Positions 49,146-61,109 of a stretch of 64,000 bases of DNA are shown here, piece after piece. This DNA is from Mesoplasma photuris ATCC 49581 (GTDB lineage Bacteria > Bacillota_I > Bacilli_A > Mycoplasmatales > Mycoplasmataceae), in assembly GCF_000702725.1 (NCBI RefSeq), contig NZ_JNJI01000002.1:248001-312000 (forward strand), read 5' to 3'. Position 1 is the stretch's first letter. Every line of letters starts with the position of its first letter. The notes beneath the pieces were generated by a model. The model was not told the origin of the DNA. It saw nothing but the letters and a program-made list of their open reading frames with translations, and did no database searches. The position numbers and the translations under genes are program-made.

Positions 49146-49174
49146 TTGCAATTCACACTTATTTAAACTATCAT
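49146..49174 (+). promoter_or_regulatory. Promoter of upp
   Basis: TTGCAA (49146-49151), 17-base spacer, TATCAT (49169-49174), then AAAGGAG before the ATG. Confidence 0.6.
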
Positions 49175-49204
49175 TATTTTTAAAAGAAAAAGGAGAAACA
49201 AAAC

Positions 49205-49828
49205 ATGTCATTTACACAAATCAAACATCCGCTTATTATTGATAAGCTAACAAGAATGCGAAGAATCGAAACTTCTTCAAAAGATTTTAGAGAAAATCTA
49301 AATGAAATTGCTCAACTAATGGTTTATGAAATTTTCAGAGATGTTCCATTAGAAGCAGTTGAAATAGAAACACCTGTTCAAAAAACGGTTGGTTATACAA
49401 TTAACCAACCAATTGTATTAGTTCCTATTTTAAGAGCAGGAATCGGAATGCTTGATGGAATTCAAACTATGATACCAACTGCAAGAATTGCACATATTGG
49501 TTTATATCGTGATGAAGAAACTTTAGAAATTCATCAATATTTTGCTAAAACAACAAAAGATATCGCTGAAAGTTACACAATTATTGTTGATCCAATGTTG
49601 GCAACTGGTGGTAGTGCTATAAAAGCTATCGATATTGCTAAAGGTTGAGGCGCAAAAAATATCAAATTTGTTTGTCTAGTATCAGTTCCAGAAGGGGTTG
49701 CTAAATTACAAAAAGCACACCCTGATGTTGAAATTTATTCAGCAAGTATGGACGAAAAACTTAACGAAAGAGGCTACATAGTTCCTGGTCTTGGTGATGC
49801 AGGAGACCGCATTTTCGGTACTAAGTAA
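49205..49828 (+). CDS. upp: Uracil phosphoribosyltransferase
   Basis: 207 residues. The N-terminal hook region has [14 protein letters not shown], then [13 protein letters not shown], the PRPP-binding loop [11 protein letters not shown], and a C-terminal [18 protein letters not shown] with the uracil-binding motif. It salvages uracil to UMP using PRPP. Own promoter; upstream of the atp operon, an order also found in other Gram-positive lineages. No terminator of its own is obvious before the structured RNA that follows. Confidence 0.97.
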
Positions 49829-49868
49829 AATACTTTACAAAATAAAATATTGATATAAAATATATATT

Positions 49869-50014
49869 GTCAATGATTTAATCCGGGTGACCCAATATCA
49901 CCATTCCAAGTTTTGTTTTGTATATCTATTAAATTGGATTAAATCATTGTTATTTCTATTTTAAGGCGATAGAAATAAAGAACTTAAAGGGCAAAAATAA
50001 TAGCCCTTTTTTAT
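49869..50014 (+). ncRNA. Candidate structured small RNA, unknown family
   Basis: About 145 nt with three hairpins and no coding frame. P1 is a perfect 14-bp stem (49871-49884 with 49936-49949) enclosing GGTGA (49886-49890) / TCACC (49898-49902). P2 is a 9-bp stem (49951-49959 with 49969-49977). P3 is a 7-bp stem (49986-49992 with 50003-50009) followed by T, an intrinsic terminator. AT-rich -10-like hexamers TATAAA (49854) and TATATT (49863) precede P1. GGGTGACCC (49885-49893) can form a competing hairpin. It matches none of the RNA classes I know (tmRNA, RNase P, SRP, 6S, common riboswitches). It could instead be the long 3' end of upp. Confidence 0.55.
49986..50014 (+). terminator. Terminator at the end of the candidate RNA
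   Basis: AAAGGGC / GCCCTTT stem with a 10-base A-rich loop, running into T. It separates upp and the RNA from the atp operon. Confidence 0.88.
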
Positions 50015-50040
50015 TTTCTTTAATTAAATTTATTAACTTG

Positions 50041-50107
50041 TATAAAATGTCAAAATAGTTAAAAAGTGTGTTCTTTTACAAATATAGGAGTAAAATATTT
50101 TAAGAAC
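50041..50107 (+). promoter_or_regulatory. Promoter and leader hairpin of the atp operon
   Basis: TATAAA (50041-50046) is a possible -10. The leader then forms a nested hairpin: TTTTAC (50074-50079) with GTAAAA (50090-50095), flanked by GTTC / GAAC (50070-50073 with 50104-50107). Its loop exposes most of an AGGAG. The start of the i-subunit gene is 28 bases further. Confidence 0.45.
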
Positions 50108-50134
50108 CATATATGAAAAGAGGTTTGTTTATTA

Positions 50135-50557
50135 ATGAAAAACTTGATGAGAAATAAGCGATTATTTATTTTTGTAATTACGATTTCAGCAATAAGTTTA
50201 ATATCGTTATTTGTTTTGGGAGTCTTGGTTGGTTTCAAAACAATTAATGCAAATTGAATCTATGGTTGAGGTATTGGTATTATTACAATGTTAATGGGAA
50301 CAGCCATTTCTATTACATCTGTATATAAATTATTCAAAAATGAAAATCATTATTTATATTATCTTTTTTTCCTAATACGCTTTGGATTGTATATAGGTTC
50401 TTTCCTAATGGTATTTTTTATTTTCAATAAAGAAGATGGAGTTTGAATTGGTTTACTTATTGGATTAATTCCAGTATTGTTACTTCCAACTTTAAACAGT
50501 ATCTTAATTAAAGAAAATCTTAAAAACATCATTTCGTTAGAAGAGGAGGAAAGGTAA
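50135..50557 (+). CDS. atpI: ATP synthase subunit I (AtpI-like)
   Basis: 140 residues with four predicted membrane segments (about 10-32, 41-60, 74-93, 98-118), short polar ends and an acidic C-terminus (ISLEEEER). This four-helix layout and its place directly before atpB fit the weakly conserved AtpI (subunit i), which assists assembly of the c-ring. Three TGA codons are read as Trp. AAGAGG precedes the ATG; the stop overlaps atpB by one base. Confidence 0.7.
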
Positions 50558-51447
50558 TGATGATTAATGGAGAAGCTGAAGCAAGTATAGGCGATAAGAT
50601 TTCTGAAAATTTTATGGCATTAAGTCCACAATTATTTGGAATACTTTTAACAGCTGTTATTATATGCTCGCTTTCGATTATTTACAACGTTAAAATTCGC
50701 GGTCATAAAGATGGTGAAAAAATGAATGGTTACCTTGTTTTGGTTGAAATGTTTGTTACTTCAATCGAAAACTTGGTCGTTGAAATTATGGGTAAAAAAT
50801 ATCGTAAATTAACACCATATGCTATGTATATTATTTTATATATTATAGTAGGTTCTTTAATTCAAATGATCGGTATTGAATCACCCACTTCATCATTCAC
50901 AGTAACTTTAGCGATGGGATTTGTAACATTCGTTTTAATTTATTATTTTGGTTTTAAATATCAAAAATTAGCTTATCTTAAAAGATATGTAAATCCAATC
51001 GAAATATTTACTCAATTTACACCGCTATTTTCAATAGCTTTCCGTTTATTCGGTAACTTACTTGGTGGATCAATTATTTTAGGTTTATTATATGGTTTAT
51101 TTATCGGTTTCCAATCATCTTGAGCGGGAGTTGATTCTATTGTTGGAAACGCAACCGGGGATCAAACTCATTGATTAAATTGAGACTTTTGAAATGGTGC
51201 TGAAAATCCCGAAGCCTTCACGATGCAATATAAATATTGGTGATCAGGTTTAAATATTTTCACAACAATAATAACCCCATTATTACATATGTTTTTCGAT
51301 ATGTTTGATGGTGTATTACAATCAGTTGTATTCACAATGCTTACTCTATCATATTGATCAGAGGCTATGGGAGAGGAAGAAGATGAAGAACACACTTCTT
51401 ATCAATCACAAAAGAATACAATTAAAATAGAAACAAGAAAAGCCTAG
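50557..51447 (+). CDS. atpB: ATP synthase subunit a
   Basis: 296 residues, with five to six membrane segments. The proton-path arginine is in the conserved TPLFSIAFRLFGNLLGG segment (about residues 158-174). A hydrophilic loop of about 45 residues (WAGVDSIVGNATGDQ...) lies between the last two spans and is larger than usual. The acidic C-terminus (GEEEDEEH) is also distinctive. Starts could be ATG 50557 or ATG 50560; GGAGGAAAGG fits both. Confidence 0.93.
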
Positions 51448-51468
51448 GCTTATTCAAAGGAGAAAAAT

Positions 51469-51810
51469 ATGTTATTTACAGAAATTATGACAAACATTTA
51501 TGCAAACTTATTTAGTACATTTGCTGTAGTTATGCCAAATATTATGGCTGCTGGAACAGAAGGTTCAATGTCTACAGGTGACGGATTAGCTGAAGGATTA
51601 AAATTCCTTGGAGCTGGTTTTGCTTCAGTTGGATTACTTGGAGCAGGAATTGGACAAGGTATTGTTGGACAAGGTGCATGTATGGCAATCGGAAGAAACC
51701 CAGAAGTTGCATCAAAAATTACTTCAACAATGATTATTGCTGCTGGTATTGCTGAATCAGGTGCTATCTACGCTTTAGTTATTGCTATTCTTTTAGTATT
51801 TGTTGCTTAA
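51469..51810 (+). CDS. atpE: ATP synthase subunit c
   Basis: 113 residues; a typical c subunit has about 75. The two-helix hairpin (about 43-113) has the Gly-rich first helix [14 protein letters not shown], the polar loop GRNPE, and the ion-binding Glu-96 in [13 protein letters not shown]. The extra 35 or so N-terminal residues are hydrophobic and end in MAAGTEG, and may be a cleaved signal. AAGGAG precedes the ATG. Confidence 0.95.
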   Translation: MLFTEIMTNIYANLFSTFAVVMPNIMAAGTEGSMSTGDGLAEGLKFLGAGFASVGLLGAGIGQGIVGQGACMAIGRNPEVASKITSTMIIAAGIAESGAIYALVIAILLVFVA

Positions 51811-51848
51811 TTAAAACAAACTAATTAAAAATAGAAGGAGGTATCAAG

Positions 51849-52394
51849 ATGTCATTAACACTTATGTCATTGTTAACAGAGACACCGGGTGCTGGAGCAG
51901 CAGAAATTTTTGGTAAATTATTTCCTAATTTACCAAACTTCATTGCTCATGTGTTAGCAACAATCGTTGTCGTGATCATTTTGTCAAAATTGGTTTACAA
52001 ACCGTTTAAACAATCGATCGACAATAGACGTGCAAAAATTGATGAATTATTAAATGATGCCGTTGAAAAACAAGCGTCAGCAAATAAAGATAAAAAACAA
52101 GCAGAAATTTTATTAAATGATGCTAAATCAGAATCTTTAATTATTATTAAAAATGCTCGTACAGACGCTAATGTTCAAAAATCTCAAATTATTGAAACGG
52201 CAACAAGCGAAGCATCAAATTTACAAAATCATGCTAAAAACTCTATCGAAAGAGAAAAAGCAAAAGCTCAAGATGAAATCAGAAAAACAATTATAGATGT
52301 AGCCTTTTCAGCTGCGGGTAAAGTTTTAGAATCTGAAGTAGACAACAGTAAAAATAAAAAGCTTGTTGAAGACTTCATTGATAACTTAGATTAA
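51849..52394 (+). CDS. atpF: ATP synthase subunit b
   Basis: 181 residues. One membrane helix (about 31-49) followed by VYKPFKQSIDNRRAKIDELL and a long charged coiled-coil stalk, the normal b-subunit build. The N-terminal 30 residues before the helix are longer than in many bacteria. It links a and c to F1 as the peripheral stalk. AGGAGG precedes the ATG. Confidence 0.93.
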   Translation: MSLTLMSLLTETPGAGAAEIFGKLFPNLPNFIAHVLATIVVVIILSKLVYKPFKQSIDNRRAKIDELLNDAVEKQASANKDKKQAEILLNDAKSESLIIIKNARTDANVQKSQIIETATSEASNLQNHAKNSIEREKAKAQDEIRKTIIDVAFSAAGKVLESEVDNSKNKKLVEDFIDNLD

Positions 52395-52395
52395 T

Positions 52396-52947
52396 ATGAT
52401 TTTAAATAAATCAGTAATTGATAACTGAGCAAGAGCTTTAGCAAATATCGCTGTTAAAACAAAAAAGGTTGAACCTTTTTTAGAACAATCACACGCTTTA
52501 GTAGAAGCGCTAAAAGATAAAGATGATTTTGTAAAAATATTAACAATCAAAAGTTCTCATGATGAAGCAAAAAGAGTTGCTATCATTGATGAAACTTTTA
52601 AAGATTTTGGTTTTGATATACACATTTTGAATGCCATGAAATTGATGGTAGAAACTCAAACATTTGTAAATGCAAGACCAATATTCAAACAACTACGTAA
52701 AAATCTATTAATTTTAAATGAAACAACTTATGGAGTTATTTGATCATCGATTGAAATCGATACAAAACAAGTTGAATTAATTCAGGAAAAAATTTCAAAA
52801 AAATTAAATAAAAAAATTATTCTTGTAAACAAAATAGATGAAAAAGTAATTGGTGGAGTAAAAGTAATTGTTGAAAACCACGTTTTTGATGGATCAATCA
52901 AAGGTAAGTTAGAACAAATGAAATACGAAACATTAAAAAACAAATAG
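52396..52947 (+). CDS. atpH: ATP synthase subunit delta
   Basis: 183 residues, starting two bases after atpF. The N-terminal helical domain (DNWARALANIAVKTKKVEPFLEQ...) and the C-terminal KVIGGVKVIVENHVFDGSIKGKLEQM region are the recognisable OSCP/delta blocks. It has an internal TGA, so it appears only when code 4 is used. No clear Shine-Dalgarno, so it is probably coupled to atpF. It caps the peripheral stalk on F1. Confidence 0.92.
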
Positions 52948-52962
52948 GAGGTTAGTATTAAT

Positions 52963-54539
52963 ATGGTTTTAAATATTAAAGAAATCTCTGAAGTAATTGA
53001 AAAACAAATCAAAAACTACGGAAAAGAAATTGTTGAATCTGAAAAAGGAACAATTATTAAAGTAGGAGATGGTGTTGCTTTAATTTACGGATTAGATAAT
53101 GCTATGATGGGTGAATTACTAGTTTTTCCTAATGATGTTTACGGTATGGTTTTAAATCTTGAAGAAGGTGCTGTTGGATCAGTAATTCTTGGAGATACTA
53201 CTCTTATTAAAGAGGGAGATATCGTTTATAGATCAGGAAGAGTTGTTGAAACACCTGTTGGTGATGCGATGATTGGCCGTGTTGTTAATGGGTTAGGACA
53301 ACCTATTGATGACAATGGACCATTAAACACTGAAAAATCTAGACCTGTTGAAAGAATCGCTACTGGAGTTATGGCACGTAAAAGTGTTGATCAACCATTA
53401 GAAACAGGTATTTTGGGAATTGATGCTGCTATTCCAATTGGAAAAGGGCAACGTGAATTAATTATTGGTGATAGACAAACTGGTAAAACAGCCGTTGCTA
53501 TTGATGCAATAATTAATCAAAAAGGTAAAAACGTAAAATGTATTTATGTTTCTATTGGACAAAAAGATTCGACAATTGCTCAAATTGTTGAAAAACTTAA
53601 AAAACATGGTGCAATGGAGTATACAGTTATTGTTAATGCTGGTGCTTCAGATTCTGCTCCATTGCAATACTTAGCACCCTATACTGGTGTTACTATTGGT
53701 GAAGAATGAATGGAAAACGGTGAAGATGTTTTAATCGTTTATGATGATTTAACAAAGCATGCCGTTGCTTATCGTGAAATGTCACTGTTATTACGTAGAC
53801 CACCCGGGCGTGAAGCTTATCCTGGAGATGTATTCTACCTACACTCACGTTTACTAGAACGTGCAGCTAGAGTTAATGAAAATTATGGTGGTGGTTCAAT
53901 TACTGCCTTACCAATTATTGAAACTCAAGCAGGAGATATTTCAGCATATATTCCAACAAACGTAATTTCAATTACTGATGGACAAATATTCTTATCAAAT
54001 GATTTATTTATGGCTGGAATCAGACCAGCGATTAACATTGGTCCTTCGGTTTCAAGAGTTGGTTCTTCAGCTCAAATTAAATCAATCAAACAAGTTGGAG
54101 GAACATTAAAATTAGAATTAGCGCAATACTATGAATTAGCTGCTTTCTCAAAATTTGGTTCAGATTTAGATGAATCAACAAAAGCAACACTTGATCATGG
54201 GGAAAGAATTATTCAAATGTTAATTCAAAGACAATATACACCAATTAAACAAGTTGATGAATCAATAATTTTATTAGCAATTAAATCACACGTAATCAAA
54301 TGATTACCAGTTAACATGATGCAATTGTTAAAGTCTGAAATTATTACTCACTTTAGTACTGAAAAAGAAGCGAAAGCTTTACATAAAGAGTTAGAGAAAA
54401 AACAAGAATTTACTGATGAATTAACAGCTAAAATTCAAAAAGAAATTAATAAAGTTGTTTTAAAACTTGTTAAATCAATTAAAGATTACAAATCAGAATT
54501 ATACGGCACAAAAGAAGAATTTAAAAAACTAGGTAACTA

Positions 54540-54540
<1 letters not shown>
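52963..54540 (+). CDS. atpA: ATP synthase subunit alpha
   Basis: 525 residues. Beta-barrel start ([18 protein letters not shown]), Walker [13 protein letters not shown], and the C-terminal block [37 protein letters not shown]. Non-catalytic nucleotide-binding subunit of F1. AGGAGG precedes the ATG; its stop overlaps the atpG start by one base. Confidence 0.97.
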
Positions 54541-56815
<2,275 letters not shown>

Positions 56816-56830
56816 TAAGGAGAAATAATT

Positions 56831-57103
56831 ATGGGAATTAAACTTAAAATTGTTACTCCTGACGGAATTTATTTAGATAGTACAGAAGTTGATATTATCA
56901 ATATTCAATCAATTGATGGTGACATGGGAATTTTAGAAAATATGATTCCGATGGTTACTACTTTAAAAATAGGAACACTTACTTATAAAATTAAAGGTGA
57001 ACCAAAATATGTTCATGTGCACAGAGGTCTATTAACTGTTGATGGTAAAAACTGTAAAGTAATTACTGAAAGAGCAAGACCAGAAGATATGACAAAAAAA
57101 TAA
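56831..57103 (+). CDS. atpC: ATP synthase subunit epsilon, lacking the C-terminal domain
   Basis: 90 residues; the usual length is about 130-140. It keeps the N-terminal beta-sandwich (LKIVTPDGIYLDSTEVDIINIQSIDGDMGIL, then YVHVHRGLLTVDGKNCKVITERA) and stops right after it. The C-terminal pair of helices, which in other bacteria can insert into F1 and inhibit ATP hydrolysis, is absent. The stop TAA lies within the operon terminator, so the end looks genuine rather than a frameshift. Confidence 0.92.
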   Translation: MGIKLKIVTPDGIYLDSTEVDIINIQSIDGDMGILENMIPMVTTLKIGTLTYKIKGEPKYVHVHRGLLTVDGKNCKVITERARPEDMTKK

Positions 57104-57127
57104 GACCTATAAAGTCTTATTTTTTTT
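57098..57127. terminator. Terminator of the atp operon, also serving the minus-strand gene
   Basis: AAATAAGAC (57098-57106), seven-base loop, GTCTTATTT (57114-57122), then T; an A tract on the left makes it usable from both strands. Confidence 0.88.
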
Positions 57128-57446
57128 AATCGTAATTCCCTTTACTATTTTTAGGAATTAGTAACGGATCTAGGTTTTTGCGTTTTTCTGCTATAAATTC
57201 ATTTTTACAATTTTCGATCTCTGTTGCGTATTCTGCATCATTTAAATAAAATCAAATCCTTGTAATTGTTTTTGCAAATAGTTGCTGTTCTTCTATTTTT
57301 GTGCTTTTTACTATTTTAGAAAAATTGATTTTATTTTTAACAAATTCAACAAATTCTAAGCCAATATTTTCATTTCAAAAATCCTCGTGATTTAAGCTAT
57401 TAAAGTCGATATTATAATTTTCAAATTTGATTATTTCACAGTTCAT
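57126..57446 (-). CDS. Hypothetical protein, 106 residues
   Basis: A gene split by two TGA-Trp codons. It starts at ATG 57446 behind a perfect AAGGAG and ends at TAA 57126-57128, inside the bidirectional terminator. The protein is hydrophilic, Asn-, Lys- and Glu-rich, without membrane segments or recognisable motifs (it begins MNCEIIKFENYNIDF). The sound ribosome-binding site and the terminator placement support a real gene. Function unknown. Confidence 0.7.
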
Positions 57447-57520
57447 ATAGGCTCCTTATCGTTTCTTATAATCATTATAACTCTGATTGTTGTATTTCAA
57501 TTTAACTTATCAAAATGATT

Positions 57521-57551
57521 AATATTGTTTTATAATTAAGTTAACAATATT
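57521..57551 (+). promoter_or_regulatory. Promoter with inverted-repeat operator
   Basis: AATATTGTT (57521-57529) and AACAATATT (57543-57551) are perfect 9-bp arms 13 bases apart, bracketing a TATAAT -10 box (57531-57536). TTATCA (57507-57512) lies 18 bases upstream as a -35. The layout suits repression of the flavoprotein gene at 57580; the regulator is unknown. Confidence 0.5.
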
Positions 57552-57579
57552 TTATTGTTAAAAGAAAGCGGGTACTTTG

Positions 57580-58911
57580 GTGAAAGTAGTTGTGGTTGGT
57601 GGTTCTGCCACTGGAATGGGAGTTGTCGCTAAATTAAAAAGACAACAACCCAATGCTGAAATAATTGTATTTCAAGAAATGGAGTATGTATCATTAGGTT
57701 CATGTGGAATCCCTTACTTTATTGGAAATAATTTTTCAGATGCAGAAAATATGATTGCAAGAACGGTTGAAAAATTTCGAGAAACAGGTGTAAAAGTTTT
57801 TAATAATACAAAAGTTTACAATGTTGATTTTGAAACAAAAACTGTTTATGGTAAAAATGGAAATCAAAAAATTAGTGAAACTTATGATAAATTAGTTATC
57901 GCTAGTGGATCACGTCCATTTATTCCTAATAATTTTGATATGAATATTAAAAATGTCTTTTCAGTAAAGTCTAAAGAAGATGCAATTAATATTAAAGAAG
58001 CTACTAAAAATGCAAAAAACGTTGTTATTATAGGTGGTGGATTAATTGGTTTAGAAGTTGCTGAAAACATTAAAGAATTGAGTAAAAACGTAACTATAAT
58101 CGAAAGAGGATCAAGAGTTATTGAAAATTTATTTGATGAAGAATTTTCAATTGAAGTTGAAAAAGAATTAGAAAGAAAAGAAGTTAAGCTTTTCAAAGAG
58201 ACGGAAGTTAAGAACTTAATTTCTGAAAATGGTGCAATTAAAAAAGTTGAATTAAGTAATGGTCAAATTTTTGATTGCGATTTACTTATTATTTCAATTG
58301 GTGTTTTACCAAATACAGATTTTATTGATTCATCAAAAATTAAAAAAAATAATCGTGGAGCTATAATCGTTGACTCACGATGTCAAAGTTCATTAGAAAA
58401 TGTTTATGCTGGTGGAGATTGTGTTGAAACTAGAGGTTTCATATTTGGCAATCAAACATCAGCACCATTAGCAACAACAGCTAATAAACATGTCAAAGTA
58501 ATTGTTGATCAATTATGTGGAATTGATACTGAGTTTGCTGGAACTTTAAATACAGCAATGGTTAAAATTTTTGATCTTGAATTAGCAAGATCGGGAGAAA
58601 ATAAAAATACAATAAATCAATTTACAAATGCAAGAGAAATTTTAATCAAAGATAAAGATCATACAAACTATGTGTCTAATCAAAAAGACTTATGATTAAA
58701 AATTTTAGTTGATAATAAAACTGATGAAATTATTAATGTTCAAATAATGGGACAAAATAAATCAATAATGAGAATATATGGATTAATTTCATTGATGTGG
58801 TCTAGACAAAAAGTGGATGCTATTTTAGAACAAATAGACTACCCTTATGCTCCACCATTTTCAAGAAGTGTTGATATTATTCATATAGCATTAAGTAAAT
58901 TGGTTAAATAG
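57580..58911 (+). CDS. CoA-disulfide reductase/NADH oxidase-family flavoprotein
   Basis: 443 residues from GTG 57580 (a TTG one codon earlier is less likely), with only a weak AAGAAAG site. FAD motif VVVGGSATGMGVVAKL, redox Cys-42 in SLGSCGIPYFIGN, NAD motif VIIGGGLIGLEVAEN, and the second FAD site VYAGGDCVETRG. The SCGIPY context resembles CoA-disulfide reductases rather than water-forming Nox; it differs from the nox at 39353. It may keep CoA or other thiols reduced. The SDF symporter follows 8 bases later, so they form an operon. Confidence 0.85.
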
Positions 58912-58919
58912 GAGAAAAT

Positions 58920-60689
58920 ATGAATACAACAATTTTTAGTAGTATTCAAGATACCTTATTAAAAGGATTCGTAGGAATCAGTACATGACAGTCACTTGTA
59001 GCGATTTTATTATTTTTCGTTATTATGGGTGGTTTTTGATATGGTCTAAGACAAATCAAAATTAAGTTTATGTATCGAGTACTTATTGGATTGGCGATTG
59101 GACTAGTTTTTGGAGTTGTTATCCAAGCTATCATTCAATTTCCAGAAGGTTCTTGATTTACTAAGGGAGAGAACTCTCCTTGGGTTGAAATTAATGGCAA
59201 ATGATTTGACTTAAGTGGATACTATATGCTTGGAACAGAGGGTAATGGTTCAGTACTACGTTTAATTACAGCCGCAGACATTCCGAACTTAAATAGTTTA
59301 AGTCAAGTTCTTGATGCTAATGGAAATCAAGCGTTTACTCAAGAAAATGCAATTGTTAACTTTGAAGCTAAAGAGGCAATTCTTTGAGTAAGTGAATTTA
59401 ATAACTGAGCAACACTTTTAAAACAAGTGTTTATAAATGGTATTTTATTATTAACAATACCAGTGGTGTTTGTTGCAATATTTAGAGTAACTTCTAAACC
59501 AGGACAAAAAGGTTTAGGAAGAATAAGTGGTAAAGCGGTTGCTTTATTATTAATCAATGTAACAATTGCGTTTGCAATCACATTTTGAATTGGTTATTTT
59601 TTAAATATTGGAAAAGGAATGGAATTTGACAACCAAGTAACAGGTACTTGAGGTCAAGAAGATACAAAAACATTGCCAAATATTATATGAGGATACGTGC
59701 CTTCAAACTTTATTGGAACTTTAACAGGAACAGCAATTATTCCTGTGATGGTATTGGGTGCATTGTTTGGTCATTCAGTTAAAATGGTTTCGAGAAAAAA
59801 ACCAGAAGCAATGTTAAAATTAAGAACTGGTATGGATCATGGTTGAGATATTATTATGTCTATGTTAATGACATTTATGAAAATAATGCCATTTGCAGTT
59901 ATGTCAATGATCACAACTTCTATCACATCTAGACCAATTGGTGCTTTAGCTTCAATCGGATTAACTTTAGGTGTTGGTTACTTGGCATTGATAATCATGT
60001 TAGTTATCATGACTATTCAAATGCTTGTTACAGGTATTAATGTTAAAACATGATGAAAATTTGCGATTAGACCACTTTTACAAGGGTTTTCAACTCAATC
60101 ATCAAATGCAACTTTACCAGTTACTATGGATACTTTAAAACGCGATATGCGCATTAAAGATGAAGTGGTTAATACTGTTGGTCCATTATCTACAACAATG
60201 GGTCTTGTCGCTTGTGCTGGTGTTCAAGCTGGTTTAATAACATCACTTCTTTATACAGGTAGTGCAGCTGCTGCTGAAACTCCATTATGAGCGTTCTTTA
60301 TCATTGGATTAGTAACAACGGTTGTTGCTTCATTAGGTATTGCTGGTGTTCCTGGAACAGCTACTGTTGTTACTTCAGCCGTTTTAAACGGAATTGGTTT
60401 TGGTGGATACTTCGCACCAGTTTATGCAATTATTGGAGCTTTAGATGGTCTGTTTGATATGGGTAGAACTGGAACTAATGTTACAGGTGGTGTTTATGCA
60501 GCTACTATGGTAGCTAACTGAGAAGGTCTCTTTGAAGAAGACACACCGTTACTTACTAAAAAACAGTTTCAAAGATCTGTACTTAGAAATCAAAAAATAA
60601 ACTCTCGAAGTGATAAAAGAGAAGAAAAAATGATGCTTAGAAAACAAAAACAAAAAGAAAAAGCCACTTCAAAATTGGCTAAGGAATAA
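58920..60689 (+). CDS. SDF-family (dicarboxylate/amino acid:cation) symporter
   Basis: 589 residues, with about 10 hydrophobic segments. The transport-site motifs are STQSSNATLPVTMD (serine-rich HP1-like) and DMGRTGTNVTG (the NMDGT-like TM7 unwinding region is altered). Its length and layout resemble TcyP-type cystine or glutamate symporters. A hydrophilic insert lies at about 75-160, and a basic coiled tail follows about residue 540. Cystine as substrate would fit the thiol-redox partner upstream but is inference. TAGGAG precedes the ATG. Confidence 0.85.
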
Positions 60690-60690
60690 A

Positions 60691-61029
60691 ATGACTCTAA
60701 ATGAATTATATAAAATAGCCAAAGACAAATACGATATGATGAATGAAGTTTTTTATACAACAATGGATAGCAATCTTGCTTATACTGTTAAATCAGGTCC
60801 AATGTTCACTTACGAAGCTATTTTTAAAATTATCGAAGATTTAAAATCATCTAATTTTGAAGGTGATTTAGTTAAAGAAATTACCTCAAGAGCTAAAGAA
60901 ACAATCTCAATCGAAAGTGAAAAAATCAAAAAAGATGGAGCCCCTCAAAGAGTTATTGAACAATTGTGAGGAATGAGAAATCAAGGCATTTCAATGTTTT
61001 TAGAATCATTAAACGAAAAAATGGACTAG
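60691..61029 (+). CDS. Hypothetical protein, 112 residues
   Basis: Starts two bases after the symporter stop with no separate ribosome-binding site beyond GGCTAAGG. Hydrophilic and mainly helical in appearance (MTLNELYKIAKDKYDMMNEVF at the start), with no membrane segment and no motif I recognise. It probably belongs to the flavoprotein-symporter operon by tight spacing. Its final codons form the 5' arm of the terminator. Confidence 0.72.
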
Positions 61030-61041
61030 TTCCATTTTTTA
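61016..61041 (+). terminator. Terminator of the symporter operon
   Basis: AAAAAATGGA (61016-61025), five-base loop, TCCATTTTTT (61031-61040); overlaps the stop codon of the preceding gene. Confidence 0.85.
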
Positions 61042-61061
61042 TTTAAAATTTTATAAATAAT

Positions 61062-61090
61062 TTGCCCTATAAAAATCTAGTTGATATAAT
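61062..61090 (+). promoter_or_regulatory. Promoter of the membrane protein gene at 61110
   Basis: TTGCCC (61062-61067), 17-base spacer, TATAAT (61085-61090), then TGGAGG before the ATG. Confidence 0.65.
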
Positions 61091-61109
61091 GAATTGAATT
61101 GGAGGTAAT

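Noticed and set aside
49869-50014. Purine, preQ1, T-box, SRP or 6S RNA as identity of the upp-atp RNA
   Set aside because: None of their conserved core sequences is present; only helices without a known signature are seen.
50113-50157. Fourteen-residue open frame overlapping the start of the AtpI-like gene
   Set aside because: The only AGGAG is 22 bases away and sequestered in a hairpin loop; the frame is short enough to be chance.
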